Positions 17,393-24,043 of a stretch of 64,000 bases of DNA are shown here, piece by piece. The position numbers were made by a program, and so were the translations under genes. The notes below the pieces were generated by a model. That model was given only the letters and a program-made list of their open reading frames with translations. It was not told the DNA's origin and searched no databases. Where the stretch lies: contig NZ_JAYVPL010000053.1 of the NCBI RefSeq assembly GCF_043757465.1, forward strand, positions 1 to 64,000. The letters are read 5' to 3'. The DNA comes from Armatimonas sp043757465 (GTDB lineage Bacteria; Armatimonadota; Armatimonadia; Armatimonadales; Armatimonadaceae). Position 1 is the first letter of the stretch. Each line of letters begins with the position of its first letter.

Positions 17393-17421
17393 TTGTCTCG
17401 TTTCCAAAGCCGTGGTATCGT
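17393..17421 (+). promoter_or_regulatory. trp operon promoter
   Basis: TTGTCT (17393-17398), a 17-nt spacer, then TATCGT (17416-17421). The leader-peptide ATG at 17429 is only 7 nt after the -10, so the attenuator transcript should itself start at or near that ATG. Confidence 0.55.
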
Positions 17422-17428
17422 AGCCGCA

Positions 17429-17500
17429 ATGCAAACGCGAGAGCAAATTTTACAGTGGTGGTGGCGCACGGGGGCTTGCCCGGTGCGCGCTACGAGCTGA
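17429..17500 (+). CDS. trpL: trp leader peptide
   Basis: A 23-codon ORF beginning MQTREQILQWWWRTG, with three consecutive Trp codons at 17456-17464 and a TGA at 17498-17500. It lies 93 bp upstream of trpE and directly before a terminator, the classic arrangement for ribosome-mediated attenuation in which ribosome stalling at Trp codons reports tRNA-Trp charging. No Shine-Dalgarno sequence is present. The -10 is 7 nt upstream, suggesting leaderless translation. Confidence 0.85.
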   Translation: MQTREQILQWWWRTGACPVRATS

Positions 17501-17571
17501 GACACGCCGACGCTGCACACGAAAGAGAAGGCAGGCTCCCGAGTTACGATAACCCGGGAGCCTGTTTTTTT
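17464..17571 (+). terminator. trp attenuator: anti-antiterminator, antiterminator, terminator
   Basis: The terminator stem AGGCTCCCG (17533-17541) pairs with CGGGAGCCT (17555-17563), extended by GTTA/TAAC, and is followed by seven T residues (17565-17571). The competing antiterminator GGGGGCTTGCC (17470-17480) can pair along 11 bp, including two G-U pairs, with GGCAGGCTCCC (17530-17540). The 1:2 stem GCGCAC (17464-17469) with GTGCGC (17483-17488) encloses the antiterminator strand. A ribosome stalled on the Trp codons would cover GCGCAC, free 17470-17480 and permit read-through into trpE. Confidence 0.85.
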
Positions 17572-17593
17572 GTGTCTGGAATAAGAACAACCT

Positions 17594-19177
17594 ATGTTTC
17601 CTACCACACCTGATCGAGCGACCTTTAAGGCACTAGCCACCCAGGGCAATGTGATCCCCGTCTCCCGGGAGATCCTGGCCGATATGGAGACGCCTGTCTC
17701 GGCGTTTAAGCGCCTGGCACACCGGCCCAATGCGTTTTTGCTGGAGTCTGTCGAGGGCGGCGAGCGAATGGCCCGCTACTCGTTTCTCGGCTCCGACCCG
17801 CGCGTGGTCTTGCGGAGCCGTGGCACGAGTGTGACGCTGACCGAACGCGGAAAGACAAGGCTGATTCCGCTGGCAAAGGGCGAGGATCCGCTGCACGTCC
17901 TGGAAGCCGAGCTCGCCAAAGTGAAGTTTGTGGAGACACCGAATCTGCCGCGCTTTGTGGGGGGTGCGGTAGGCTACATCGGCTACGACTGGGTGCGCTT
18001 TTTAGAGCCCATCGGCCAGAAGACCCACGACGATCTGAACCTTGACGATGTGTACTTGATGCTCACCGACACACTCTGCATTTTTGATCATGTGAAGCAT
18101 CGGATCGTAGTGCTAGCGAATGCCCACGTGGAACCTGGCGATGACTTAGATGCGGCCTACGACACGGCCTGCGAAAAAGTCGAGGACATGATCGGGGCGC
18201 TCCGGGCTCCGATTCCCGATCTGATGGGGATGCCAAGTAAACGAAACAGTGCCCCACCGCCGTGGGAGTCGAATCTTACCCGCACCCACTACGAGGAGAT
18301 GCTGACCACGGCCAAGGAGTATATTTCGGGCGGCGATATTATTCAGGCCGTGCTCTCCCAGCGCTTCTCGCGGCCCTACGATGGTGATGCGTTTGATGTC
18401 TATCGCGCCTTGCGCTCGCTGAATCCCTCGCCGTACATGTTCTTTCTGAAGTTTGAGGACGGCCCGATCTTAGTGGGGGCATCACCGGAGATTCTATGCA
18501 CGGTCGAGGAGCGCACCGTGCGCGTCCGGCCCATCGCCGGAACCCGCAAACGTGGCGAGACACCCGAGGAAGACGCCGCGCTAGAAACCGAGCTTCTCGC
18601 CGATGACAAAGAGCGCGCCGAGCACATTATGCTGGTTGATCTGGGCCGCAACGATATCGGGCGGGTCTGTGAGTACGGCTCGGTGAAAGTGACGGACTTA
18701 ATGGTCATTGAAAAATACTCGCATGTAATGCATATTGTGAGTAATATCTGTGGCAAGCTGCGAAGCGAAGTCACACCGATGGATGTGCTGCGCGCCACTT
18801 TCCCGGCGGGGACACTCTCCGGCGCTCCGAAAGTGCGTGCTATGCAGATTATTGAGAGCCTGGAGCCCACCCGGCGTGGGGTCTATGGCGGGGCGATTGG
18901 CTATTTTTCCTACAACGGAAACCTCGACGCCTCCATCACGATTCGTACCGCCGTGATCCATAACGGTAAAGTGCATGTGCAAGCGGGTGGCGGCATTGTC
19001 GCGGACTCGCAGCACGCCGCCGAGTTTGAGGAAACCGTCAATAAGTCCGCCGCCGCTCGGCGTGCGGTCGAGTTCGCCGAAGCGGGTTTGGATACCGTCC
19101 CCGTGCTCGCCGAAGTCGTCGAGGGGCGCTTCCGTCGCTTAGAGATTATCGAACCACAGCAACAACTCACGAGGTAA
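17594..19177 (+). CDS. trpE: anthranilate synthase component I
   Basis: A 527-residue enzyme converting chorismate plus ammonia or glutamine to anthranilate, the first committed step to tryptophan. The N-terminal regulatory region has AFLLESVEGGERMARYSFLG, including the LLES element that binds feedback Trp. The chorismate-binding domain has SGGDIIQAVLSQRFS, PSPYMFFLKFED, RPIAGTRKRG, LVDLGRNDIGRV, FPAGTLSGAPKVRAMQII and VQAGGGIVADS. The length and all catalytic blocks are complete. It is controlled by the attenuator directly upstream and lies in a cluster with an ABM protein, an unknown protein and trpG. Confidence 0.96.
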   Translation: MFPTTPDRATFKALATQGNVIPVSREILADMETPVSAFKRLAHRPNAFLLESVEGGERMARYSFLGSDPRVVLRSRGTSVTLTERGKTRLIPLAKGEDPLHVLEAELAKVKFVETPNLPRFVGGAVGYIGYDWVRFLEPIGQKTHDDLNLDDVYLMLTDTLCIFDHVKHRIVVLANAHVEPGDDLDAAYDTACEKVEDMIGALRAPIPDLMGMPSKRNSAPPPWESNLTRTHYEEMLTTAKEYISGGDIIQAVLSQRFSRPYDGDAFDVYRALRSLNPSPYMFFLKFEDGPILVGASPEILCTVEERTVRVRPIAGTRKRGETPEEDAALETELLADDKERAEHIMLVDLGRNDIGRVCEYGSVKVTDLMVIEKYSHVMHIVSNICGKLRSEVTPMDVLRATFPAGTLSGAPKVRAMQIIESLEPTRRGVYGGAIGYFSYNGNLDASITIRTAVIHNGKVHVQAGGGIVADSQHAAEFEETVNKSAAARRAVEFAEAGLDTVPVLAEVVEGRFRRLEIIEPQQQLTR

Positions 19178-19181
19178 TGTT

Positions 19182-19478
19182 ATGATCGTCACCGTTTTCC
19201 GCAACCGCCTCCGCCCGGAGGCCACCGAAGCCTACGCCGAGCTCGCTCCTCAGATGGTGGAGCTGGCAAAGCAGCAGTCGGGTTTTATTTCCCTGAAGAC
19301 CTTTACAGCTACGGACGGTGAGCGCGTCACTATCGCCGAGTTCGAGAGCGATGAGGCCGTGCTGGCCTGGCGCAACAACACCATCCACCAGAACGCTCAG
19401 GAGCGTGGGCGCACCGACTTCTACGCCGAGTACATCTCCCAGACCTGCGAGGTCATCCGGGAGTCCCGGTTCCCGTGA
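19182..19478 (+). CDS. antibiotic biosynthesis monooxygenase (ABM) domain protein
   Basis: A 98-residue dimeric alpha+beta barrel protein. MIVTVFRNRLRPEATEAYAEL is the first strand and helix, SGFISLKTF and ERVTIAEFESDEAVLAWRNN are the conserved middle, and INTIHQNAQERGR-like NTIHQNAQERGRTDFY follows. The family includes heme-degrading and quinone-forming monooxygenases, but many members are of unknown activity. It starts 4 bp after trpE and its stop overlaps the next GTG start by 4 bp, so it is part of the trp transcript. A link to tryptophan metabolism is inference. Confidence 0.8.
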   Translation: MIVTVFRNRLRPEATEAYAELAPQMVELAKQQSGFISLKTFTATDGERVTIAEFESDEAVLAWRNNTIHQNAQERGRTDFYAEYISQTCEVIRESRFP

Positions 19479-19861
19479 CGACTCTGCCGAAAGAACCGTG
19501 GTGTGGCTATCTTCGGTGCTACGTCGAGGCGAAGAGCGCCCAGGCGGCCCAGCCTATCGCCGATCAAATTGGTGAAGTGTTGCGCCGTTTTGTCCAGCCC
19601 ATACTCAAGCCGATTGAGCGGTACTGGAAGATTGAAGAATACCAGGAAGTACTGTTCGACTGGCAGCTCGACGAGAGCCCGGAGAAAATGCAGCGCTTGC
19701 TTCTGGATGCCCTGGGGCCGGAGTGGCACGAGCAAGACTCGGAAGCGGCGGTCTGGGACTTCCGAATGCACGCACCCCTGACGATTCCTGGGATTCGCTG
19801 GGCGAACCTGGAACACTATCTTTGCTCTGCAAGAGTAACAAATAATGATATTAGTAATTGA
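19475..19861 (+). CDS. conserved-looking unknown protein between trpE and trpG
   Basis: 128 residues, GTG start overlapping the ABM stop (GTGA). It is soluble, with no signal peptide or transmembrane segment. It opens PWCGYLRCYVEAKSAQAAQPIA, which reads like a beta-strand then helix, and has several Trp residues (RYWKIEEYQEVLFDWQL, WDFRMHAPL). No family recognised. Its 3' end overlaps trpG by 17 bp, implying translational coupling and a shared expression level with the anthranilate synthase subunits. Confidence 0.65.
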   Translation: MTTLPKEPWCGYLRCYVEAKSAQAAQPIADQIGEVLRRFVQPILKPIERYWKIEEYQEVLFDWQLDESPEKMQRLLLDALGPEWHEQDSEAAVWDFRMHAPLTIPGIRWANLEHYLCSARVTNNDISN

Positions 19862-20411
19862 TAACTACGACTCGTTCACCTATAATCTCGTTCAGTATCT
19901 CGGAGAGCTGGGCCAGGAGATCGTGGTACACCGTAATGATGCCATCACGCTTGACGAGATCACGGCGCTGAAACCCGATCATCTGCTTATCTCGCCGGGG
20001 CCCTGCTCACCTGCCGAGGCGGGGGTCTCGGTGGCGGTGATCCAGCGCTTTGCGGGGGAGATTCCGATCCTGGGCGTCTGTCTAGGGCATCAGAGCATCG
20101 GGCATGCATTTGGCGGCAAGATCATCCGGGCGCAGCGACTGATGCACGGTAAGACCAGCACGATCCACCACGAGGGTGTCGGGGTCTTTGCAAACCTGCC
20201 GCAGGACTTTCCCGCGATTCGTTACCACTCGCTGGTCATTGAGCGCGCGAGCCTGCCCGAGTGCCTTGAAGTGACGGCGACCAGCGAGGACGGTGAGATC
20301 ATGGGGGTGCGCCACAAAACGCTTCCCATCGAGGGCGTCCAGTTCCACCCCGAGTCGGTGCTGACGGAGCACGGCCACGCCATGCTACTGAATTTTCTAG
20401 AGAACACGTAA
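19845..20411 (+). CDS. trpG: anthranilate synthase component II, glutamine amidotransferase
   Basis: A 188-residue class I glutamine amidotransferase supplying ammonia to TrpE, and possibly also to aminodeoxychorismate synthase as PabA. MILVIDNYDSFTYNLVQYLGELG is the standard N-terminus, SPGPCSPAEAG lies near 50, the nucleophile Cys is in GVCLGHQSIG near 79, and the His-Glu pair is in GVQFHPESVLTEHG near 165-175. Full length. The start ATG lies inside the preceding gene. No other trp genes follow in the window. Confidence 0.95.
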   Translation: MILVIDNYDSFTYNLVQYLGELGQEIVVHRNDAITLDEITALKPDHLLISPGPCSPAEAGVSVAVIQRFAGEIPILGVCLGHQSIGHAFGGKIIRAQRLMHGKTSTIHHEGVGVFANLPQDFPAIRYHSLVIERASLPECLEVTATSEDGEIMGVRHKTLPIEGVQFHPESVLTEHGHAMLLNFLENT

Positions 20412-20466
20412 GAATTGGCTGAACGAGGCACTTTCCTATAGAATTTACAGGTATGATTCCCTTGGT

Positions 20467-20967
20467 ATGCGTCACATGCGTCCCTTACTATTTTTCTCTA
20501 TTTTTCTTTTGGGCCTTGTGAGCTGGAGCTGTAGTGCCGGAGGCCCTGGCGCTGATCCTACTCCGAGTCCAACTCCGACCCCCACACTGACTCGAGTTCG
20601 TCTTAAAATCCACTGGCGATCCCGTTCGCGTAACACGGTTGATGTACAGTCCTCGGCCCTCTCTGTACGAATTACAGTAGGCACAGGAGGCCCTGTTCTT
20701 TTTCTTGTCAATCGAGATGACCGCTCGGAGAGCTATACCCAGACCATTGAGTCTCCCAATGAGATTCTGACCGGCCCGGTGTGGTTTTCCGTAGTTTACT
20801 ACTCGGAGCGTGATCAGAAGGGAGAAGTGATCGGGTTAGGAGGGATGGTAACCGTGCCTTGCGCTGGAAAGAGGGGCAGCCAGCTCTTCTTGACTCTCTG
20901 GTACCTCCGGGGACTCCTCGCTTGGGGGCAGTTGCTCACGTTAGTGGTAATGGCAAGATGGCAGTGA
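20467..20967 (+). CDS. putative lipoprotein, possible C-terminal frameshift
   Basis: A 166-residue protein with signal peptide PLLFFSIFLLGLVSWSC and a lipobox-like end at Cys22, then a Pro/Thr spacer (PTPSPTPTPTLT) and a beta-rich region with RVRLKIHWRSRSRN. The last 35 residues (FLTLWYLRGLLAWGQLLTLVV) look out of character. The +1 frame from about 20880 to 21027 reads instead as LDSLVPPGTPRLGAVAH and ends in IPKQLA, so a frameshift near 20870 is possible. Unknown function. A TAGAAT 22 nt upstream of the ATG at 20467 is the nearest promoter-like hexamer. Confidence 0.55.
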   Translation: MRHMRPLLFFSIFLLGLVSWSCSAGGPGADPTPSPTPTPTLTRVRLKIHWRSRSRNTVDVQSSALSVRITVGTGGPVLFLVNRDDRSESYTQTIESPNEILTGPVWFSVVYYSERDQKGEVIGLGGMVTVPCAGKRGSQLFLTLWYLRGLLAWGQLLTLVVMARWQ

Positions 20968-21035
20968 GCGTCTTTACTGGCCTTAGTTTCATCGGCGTAC
21001 TTCTGATCCCAAAGCAGCTCGCATAAGCCCTTTCT

Positions 21036-21452
21036 TTAAAACCGGATGCCGTAGGTGAAGACCGGATCGGTGGAGCCGCCGCGCTTGAGGCGGGTATAGG
21101 ATAGCTCAAAGGTCTGGTGGGGGCCGGTAGGCCACCCGATAAAGAGCCGCGTCCCCGTGCCGCGCCAGCCGTAGCCTCCGATCCCCACCCCAAAATACCC
21201 CGAGTCGGCGTCCAAGTGTAGCGCGACTCCATTGCCACTGAAGCCCTGGCGGCTACGGCGGAGCGCGTAGAGGTTCTCGCTGTAGAGATGCAGAACGCTC
21301 CCCAGCTTCAGCGAGACCGACGAGTAGGCATCGCCCACCGAGTATGGATCGGAGGAGCCGAAGCCCGCCGTGCCGCCTAGCTGGACTTGGAGCTGCGCCG
21401 ACGCAGGGAGGGCGAGGAGCGCAAGCGCCAGGCCACACAGTAGGTTTTTCAT
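21036..21452 (-). CDS. small secreted or outer-surface beta-rich protein
   Basis: 138 residues. The signal peptide is MKNLLCGLALALLALPASAQ, followed by alternating hydrophobic strands with many Gly, Ser and Tyr (VQLGGTAGFGSSDPYSVGD, YFGVGIGGYGWRGTGTRLFIGW). It ends in FTYGIRF, an aromatic C-terminus as in outer-membrane or autotransporter-like barrels. The start at 21452 is chosen over the longer frame because the signal peptide begins here and a TACAAT lies exactly 6 nt upstream. That -10 is palindromic and shared with the divergent NIL-domain gene. Function unknown. Confidence 0.7.
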   Translation of the reverse strand: MKNLLCGLALALLALPASAQLQVQLGGTAGFGSSDPYSVGDAYSSVSLKLGSVLHLYSENLYALRRSRQGFSGNGVALHLDADSGYFGVGIGGYGWRGTGTRLFIGWPTGPHQTFELSYTRLKRGGSTDPVFTYGIRF

Positions 21453-21458
21453 GTGGGC

Positions 21459-21468
21459 ATTGTACAAT
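21459..21468. promoter_or_regulatory. palindromic bidirectional -10 for two leaderless genes
   Basis: ATTGTACAAT is a perfect palindrome. On the plus strand TACAAT (21463-21468) is 6 nt before the GTG at 21475. On the minus strand TACAAT (21459-21464) is 6 nt before the ATG at 21452. The two start codons are 22 bp apart. Confidence 0.7.
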
Positions 21469-21474
21469 GGGAAC

Positions 21475-21741
21475 GTGAATACCGAGACGATCCGCGTACA
21501 GCTTAATTTTCCTCTTGCCGAGGCAACCAAACCCATTATCTGGCACTTCGCTCACGACTGGAGCCTGAAGTTCTCCATTCGTAAGGCCAACATAGACTCG
21601 AAGATCGGGGGCTACACGGTGCTTGATCTGACCGGCACCCGCGAGAACATAGACGGTGCCCTGGAGTGGGCGGCTGCCGAGGGCATTGAAGTGCAGGTCG
21701 GCGGCGCGACGGGCGAAGATGAGTGGGTGATCGGCAGATGA
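21475..21741 (+). CDS. NIL-domain protein
   Basis: An 88-residue protein consisting of one NIL domain, a ferredoxin-like fold found at the C-terminus of MetN and fused to ferredoxins in sulfur assimilation. RVQLNFPLAEATKPIIWHFAHDW and FSIRKANIDSKIGGYTVLDLTGT are the typical strands. It lies directly upstream of metX (ATGA overlap), consistent with a role in sulfide incorporation or methionine-pathway regulation. The GTG start fits the -10 spacing exactly. Longer in-frame starts would cross the divergent promoter. Confidence 0.8.
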   Translation: MNTETIRVQLNFPLAEATKPIIWHFAHDWSLKFSIRKANIDSKIGGYTVLDLTGTRENIDGALEWAAAEGIEVQVGGATGEDEWVIGR

Positions 21742-22895
21742 GTTTTACACACCCGGACGAGCAGGAGTACAGTGTCGGGCTGGTGACTAAAGAAAGCATC
21801 ACACTAGGGGAGTTTGTCTGTGAGAACCGGCAGACACTCTCCGAGGTGACGGTCGCCTACGAGAGGTACGGGGAGCTCAACGCGGCCCGTGACAACGTGA
21901 TTCTGGTGCTTCACGGCATCACGGGCTCGTCGCACGCCGCCGGAAAATATGCCTGGGAGAATCGCTCCCTGGGCTACTGGGACGGTTTTATCGGCCCCGG
22001 AAAAGCCTTTGATACCGAGAAATACTGCGTGATCGCGCCCAATGTGCTCGGCGGCTGCCGGGGCACCACCGGGCCGTCGTCGGTGAACCCCCGCACGGGC
22101 AAGCCCTACGCGATGACTTTTCCGATTATCACGGTGCGCGACATGGTGCGTCTCCAAGCCCGTTTTCTGCAGGAGCATTTTGGAGTGACGGAGCTTGCGG
22201 TTGTCACCGGCGGCTCGATGGGTGGGATGCAGGCACTGGAATGGGCGGTGATCTACCCCGAGCAGGTGAAGCACTGCATCCCGATTGCCACCAGCGCCAG
22301 AGTGGGGGCGCGGAGCATTGCCTTCAATGAGTGCGCCCGCCATGCGATTCTGCTGGATCCGAAGTGGAAAAGTGGCAACTACTACGACAGTCCCGAAGGC
22401 GGCCCCGATTCTGGCCTGGCGCTGGCCCGCATGATCGCCACCATCACCTTCCTCACCGATGCCACCATGCAGGATATGTTTGGCAGAACCAGCGCCACGC
22501 AAGACGAGGAATCCGCCTTCCGCCACGATCTGCACGCCCGCTTCGATGTCGAGCGCTACCTGCACGACGAAGGGGAAAAACTCGTCAAGCGCTTCGATGC
22601 CAATAGCTATCTTTATCTCTCAAGAGCCATTGATTTGCACGATGTCTCGCGCGGCTACCCGTCGCTCACCGATGCCCTGGCGCGCATCAAAGCCAAGTGC
22701 CTCGTGATCGGTATCTCCAGCGACGATCTGTTCCCCGTACGAGAGACCCATGAGATGATCGAGCGCATGCAAAAACGCGGCGTGGATGCCACCAGCTTTA
22801 TCGTGGAGTCGTCGTACGGCCACGATGCGTTTCTGGTCGAGTACCGAAAAATGCTCCCCCCGCTCCGGGCGTTCATGGAGAGGATCAGACCTTAA
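21738..22895 (+). CDS. metX: homoserine O-acetyltransferase
   Basis: A 385-residue alpha/beta-hydrolase that acylates L-homoserine from acetyl-CoA (or succinyl-CoA) in methionine synthesis. LHGITGSSH is the oxyanion region, and VLGGCRGTTGPSSVNPRTGKPY is a MetX signature. The nucleophile is Ser in GGSMGGMQALEW near residue 151. The Asp is in GISSDDLFPVRET and the His in SSYGHDAFLVEY near the C-terminus. The ATG at 21738 overlaps the NIL stop (ATGA). It is convergent with the DnaJ/FHA gene, overlapping by 11 bp. Confidence 0.93.
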   Translation: MSFTHPDEQEYSVGLVTKESITLGEFVCENRQTLSEVTVAYERYGELNAARDNVILVLHGITGSSHAAGKYAWENRSLGYWDGFIGPGKAFDTEKYCVIAPNVLGGCRGTTGPSSVNPRTGKPYAMTFPIITVRDMVRLQARFLQEHFGVTELAVVTGGSMGGMQALEWAVIYPEQVKHCIPIATSARVGARSIAFNECARHAILLDPKWKSGNYYDSPEGGPDSGLALARMIATITFLTDATMQDMFGRTSATQDEESAFRHDLHARFDVERYLHDEGEKLVKRFDANSYLYLSRAIDLHDVSRGYPSLTDALARIKAKCLVIGISSDDLFPVRETHEMIERMQKRGVDATSFIVESSYGHDAFLVEYRKMLPPLRAFMERIRP

Positions 22896-23877
22896 ACGTA
22901 AACCCCGTTTGGCCGAACTGGATCACGTCGCCGCTGGAGAGCGTTTCGGCAACATTGGCGACGAGTTTTGTCCCATTGAGCCGCGTCCCGTTGGTGCTGC
23001 CAATGTCAATGACTTTGTAGGTGCCGTTCTCAAAAATCAGCTTGGCGTGGCTGCTGGAGACGAACGAGTCTCCGGTGAGGACGATGTCATTGCCCGCTTT
23101 ACGGCCCACGGTGGTGACGGCGGCTTTAAGCGTGTGCGAGCCGCTTGGGCTTTCGAGTCTTGCACCGCTGACCGTGCCACCTAGTGCGGCAATCGGGGCG
23201 CGACCAGGGTCTTTGGCTCCCAATGAGCGGCGCTCGGGCTGGGCGACATGGGGAATCTGGATCGTGAGCTTCACCGAGCCAAACTGGATCGCCTGGCCGT
23301 GGGTGAGGGCTTTCTGGCTCCCGGCGGGGAGCGGCTGACCCGCGACTTTCGTGCCGTTGGTGCTCCCGAGATCCTCCAGAGTGACATGATTGCCGCCAGA
23401 GACAATAAACCGGGCATGGCGGCGCGAGATGGTCGGGTGCGCCAGCGCGACATCGGCTCCCTCGCGTCCGACAATGCTCTCCCCCACACGGAGCATCAGC
23501 TCACGCCCATTTTCCTCGACCAGCTTGGGCAGTGGCGATGCCTGCGGCGTGGCCCCGACCGTGCTAGCGAGCATGTAGCCGCACTCGGAGCAGAAGCCCT
23601 CGTCGGCGGGCGCGAGCGTGTTGCAGAGGGGGCAAGCCCCGGCGACGATCAGAGCGCCGCCAGCCCCCGCTCGCGGGGGAGCCTGCACAGGTACCTTGCG
23701 TTGTGCATCGTACACGGCGCGTTTTTGCGGGTCTTTGAGCGTATCAAAGGCGTCCATCAAGATCGCGAACTTGTCGGGGTCTTGCTGAGCGGCGGGGGTT
23801 TTCTCGCGCATGGCGGTGCGGATCTCGCTCTCCGTCGCGCTTTGCGAGACCCCAAGAATGGCATAATAATCAAGCAT
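22885..23877 (-). CDS. J-domain-like, zinc-ribbon, double FHA protein
   Basis: 330 residues. The N-terminal J-like domain (DYYAILGVSQSATESEIRTA...AFDTLKDPQKRAVYDAQR) lacks the HPD tripeptide, having TPAAQQDPDKF instead, so it probably cannot stimulate DnaK. A zinc ribbon CPLC...CSEC lies at about 82-100. The first FHA domain (about 125-210) has VGREGADVALAHPTISRRHARF and LEDLGSTNGTKV. The second (about 250-330) has VGRKAGNDIVLTGDSFVSSSHAKL and DIGSTNGTRL. FHA domains bind phosphothreonine. It is the last gene of a minus-strand FHA/vWA run. No kinase gene is present in the window. Confidence 0.85.
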   Translation of the reverse strand: MLDYYAILGVSQSATESEIRTAMREKTPAAQQDPDKFAILMDAFDTLKDPQKRAVYDAQRKVPVQAPPRAGAGGALIVAGACPLCNTLAPADEGFCSECGYMLASTVGATPQASPLPKLVEENGRELMLRVGESIVGREGADVALAHPTISRRHARFIVSGGNHVTLEDLGSTNGTKVAGQPLPAGSQKALTHGQAIQFGSVKLTIQIPHVAQPERRSLGAKDPGRAPIAALGGTVSGARLESPSGSHTLKAAVTTVGRKAGNDIVLTGDSFVSSSHAKLIFENGTYKVIDIGSTNGTRLNGTKLVANVAETLSSGDVIQFGQTGFTFKV

Positions 23878-23885
23878 TTTTGCAT

Positions 23886-23960
23886 CCATCCCCCCGGCCC
23901 CCTTCCTTCGCCTGAAACCCTCGTTCCGAGGGGCGAAGGAAGGGGGAGTCTGAGGGGGTC
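23886..23960. repeat. C/G palindromic repeat upstream of DnaJ/FHA gene
   Basis: CATCCCCCCGGCCCCCTTCC, then CTTCGCCTGAAACCCTCG, TTCCGAGGGGCGAAGGAAGGGGG. The core CCTGAAACCCTCGTTCCGAG is identical to the one inside the flavoprotein-gene repeat (16366-16561). Confidence 0.8.
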
Positions 23961-23971
23961 TTCCGTTAATG

Positions 23972-24043
23972 TACCCCCTCTCCTTCCGCGGAACGCGGAA
24001 AAGAGGGAGAGGGGGTGGCGAGGGACGAGCGGGGGAGTGCCTA
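23972..24043. repeat. C/G palindromic repeat at the vWA gene 3' end
   Basis: TACCCCCTCTCCTTCCGCGG, AACGCGGAA, AGAGGGAGAGGGGGTGGCGA and then a G-run ending GTGCCTAG. It matches the copy embedded in the DUF1501 gene (7924-7990) and provides the stop codon of the vWA gene. Confidence 0.8.

Noticed and set aside
21453..21474. SAM riboswitch or T-box upstream of the NIL-metX operon
   Set aside because: Only 22 bp separate the divergent start codons and the transcripts appear leaderless, so there is no room for a riboswitch.
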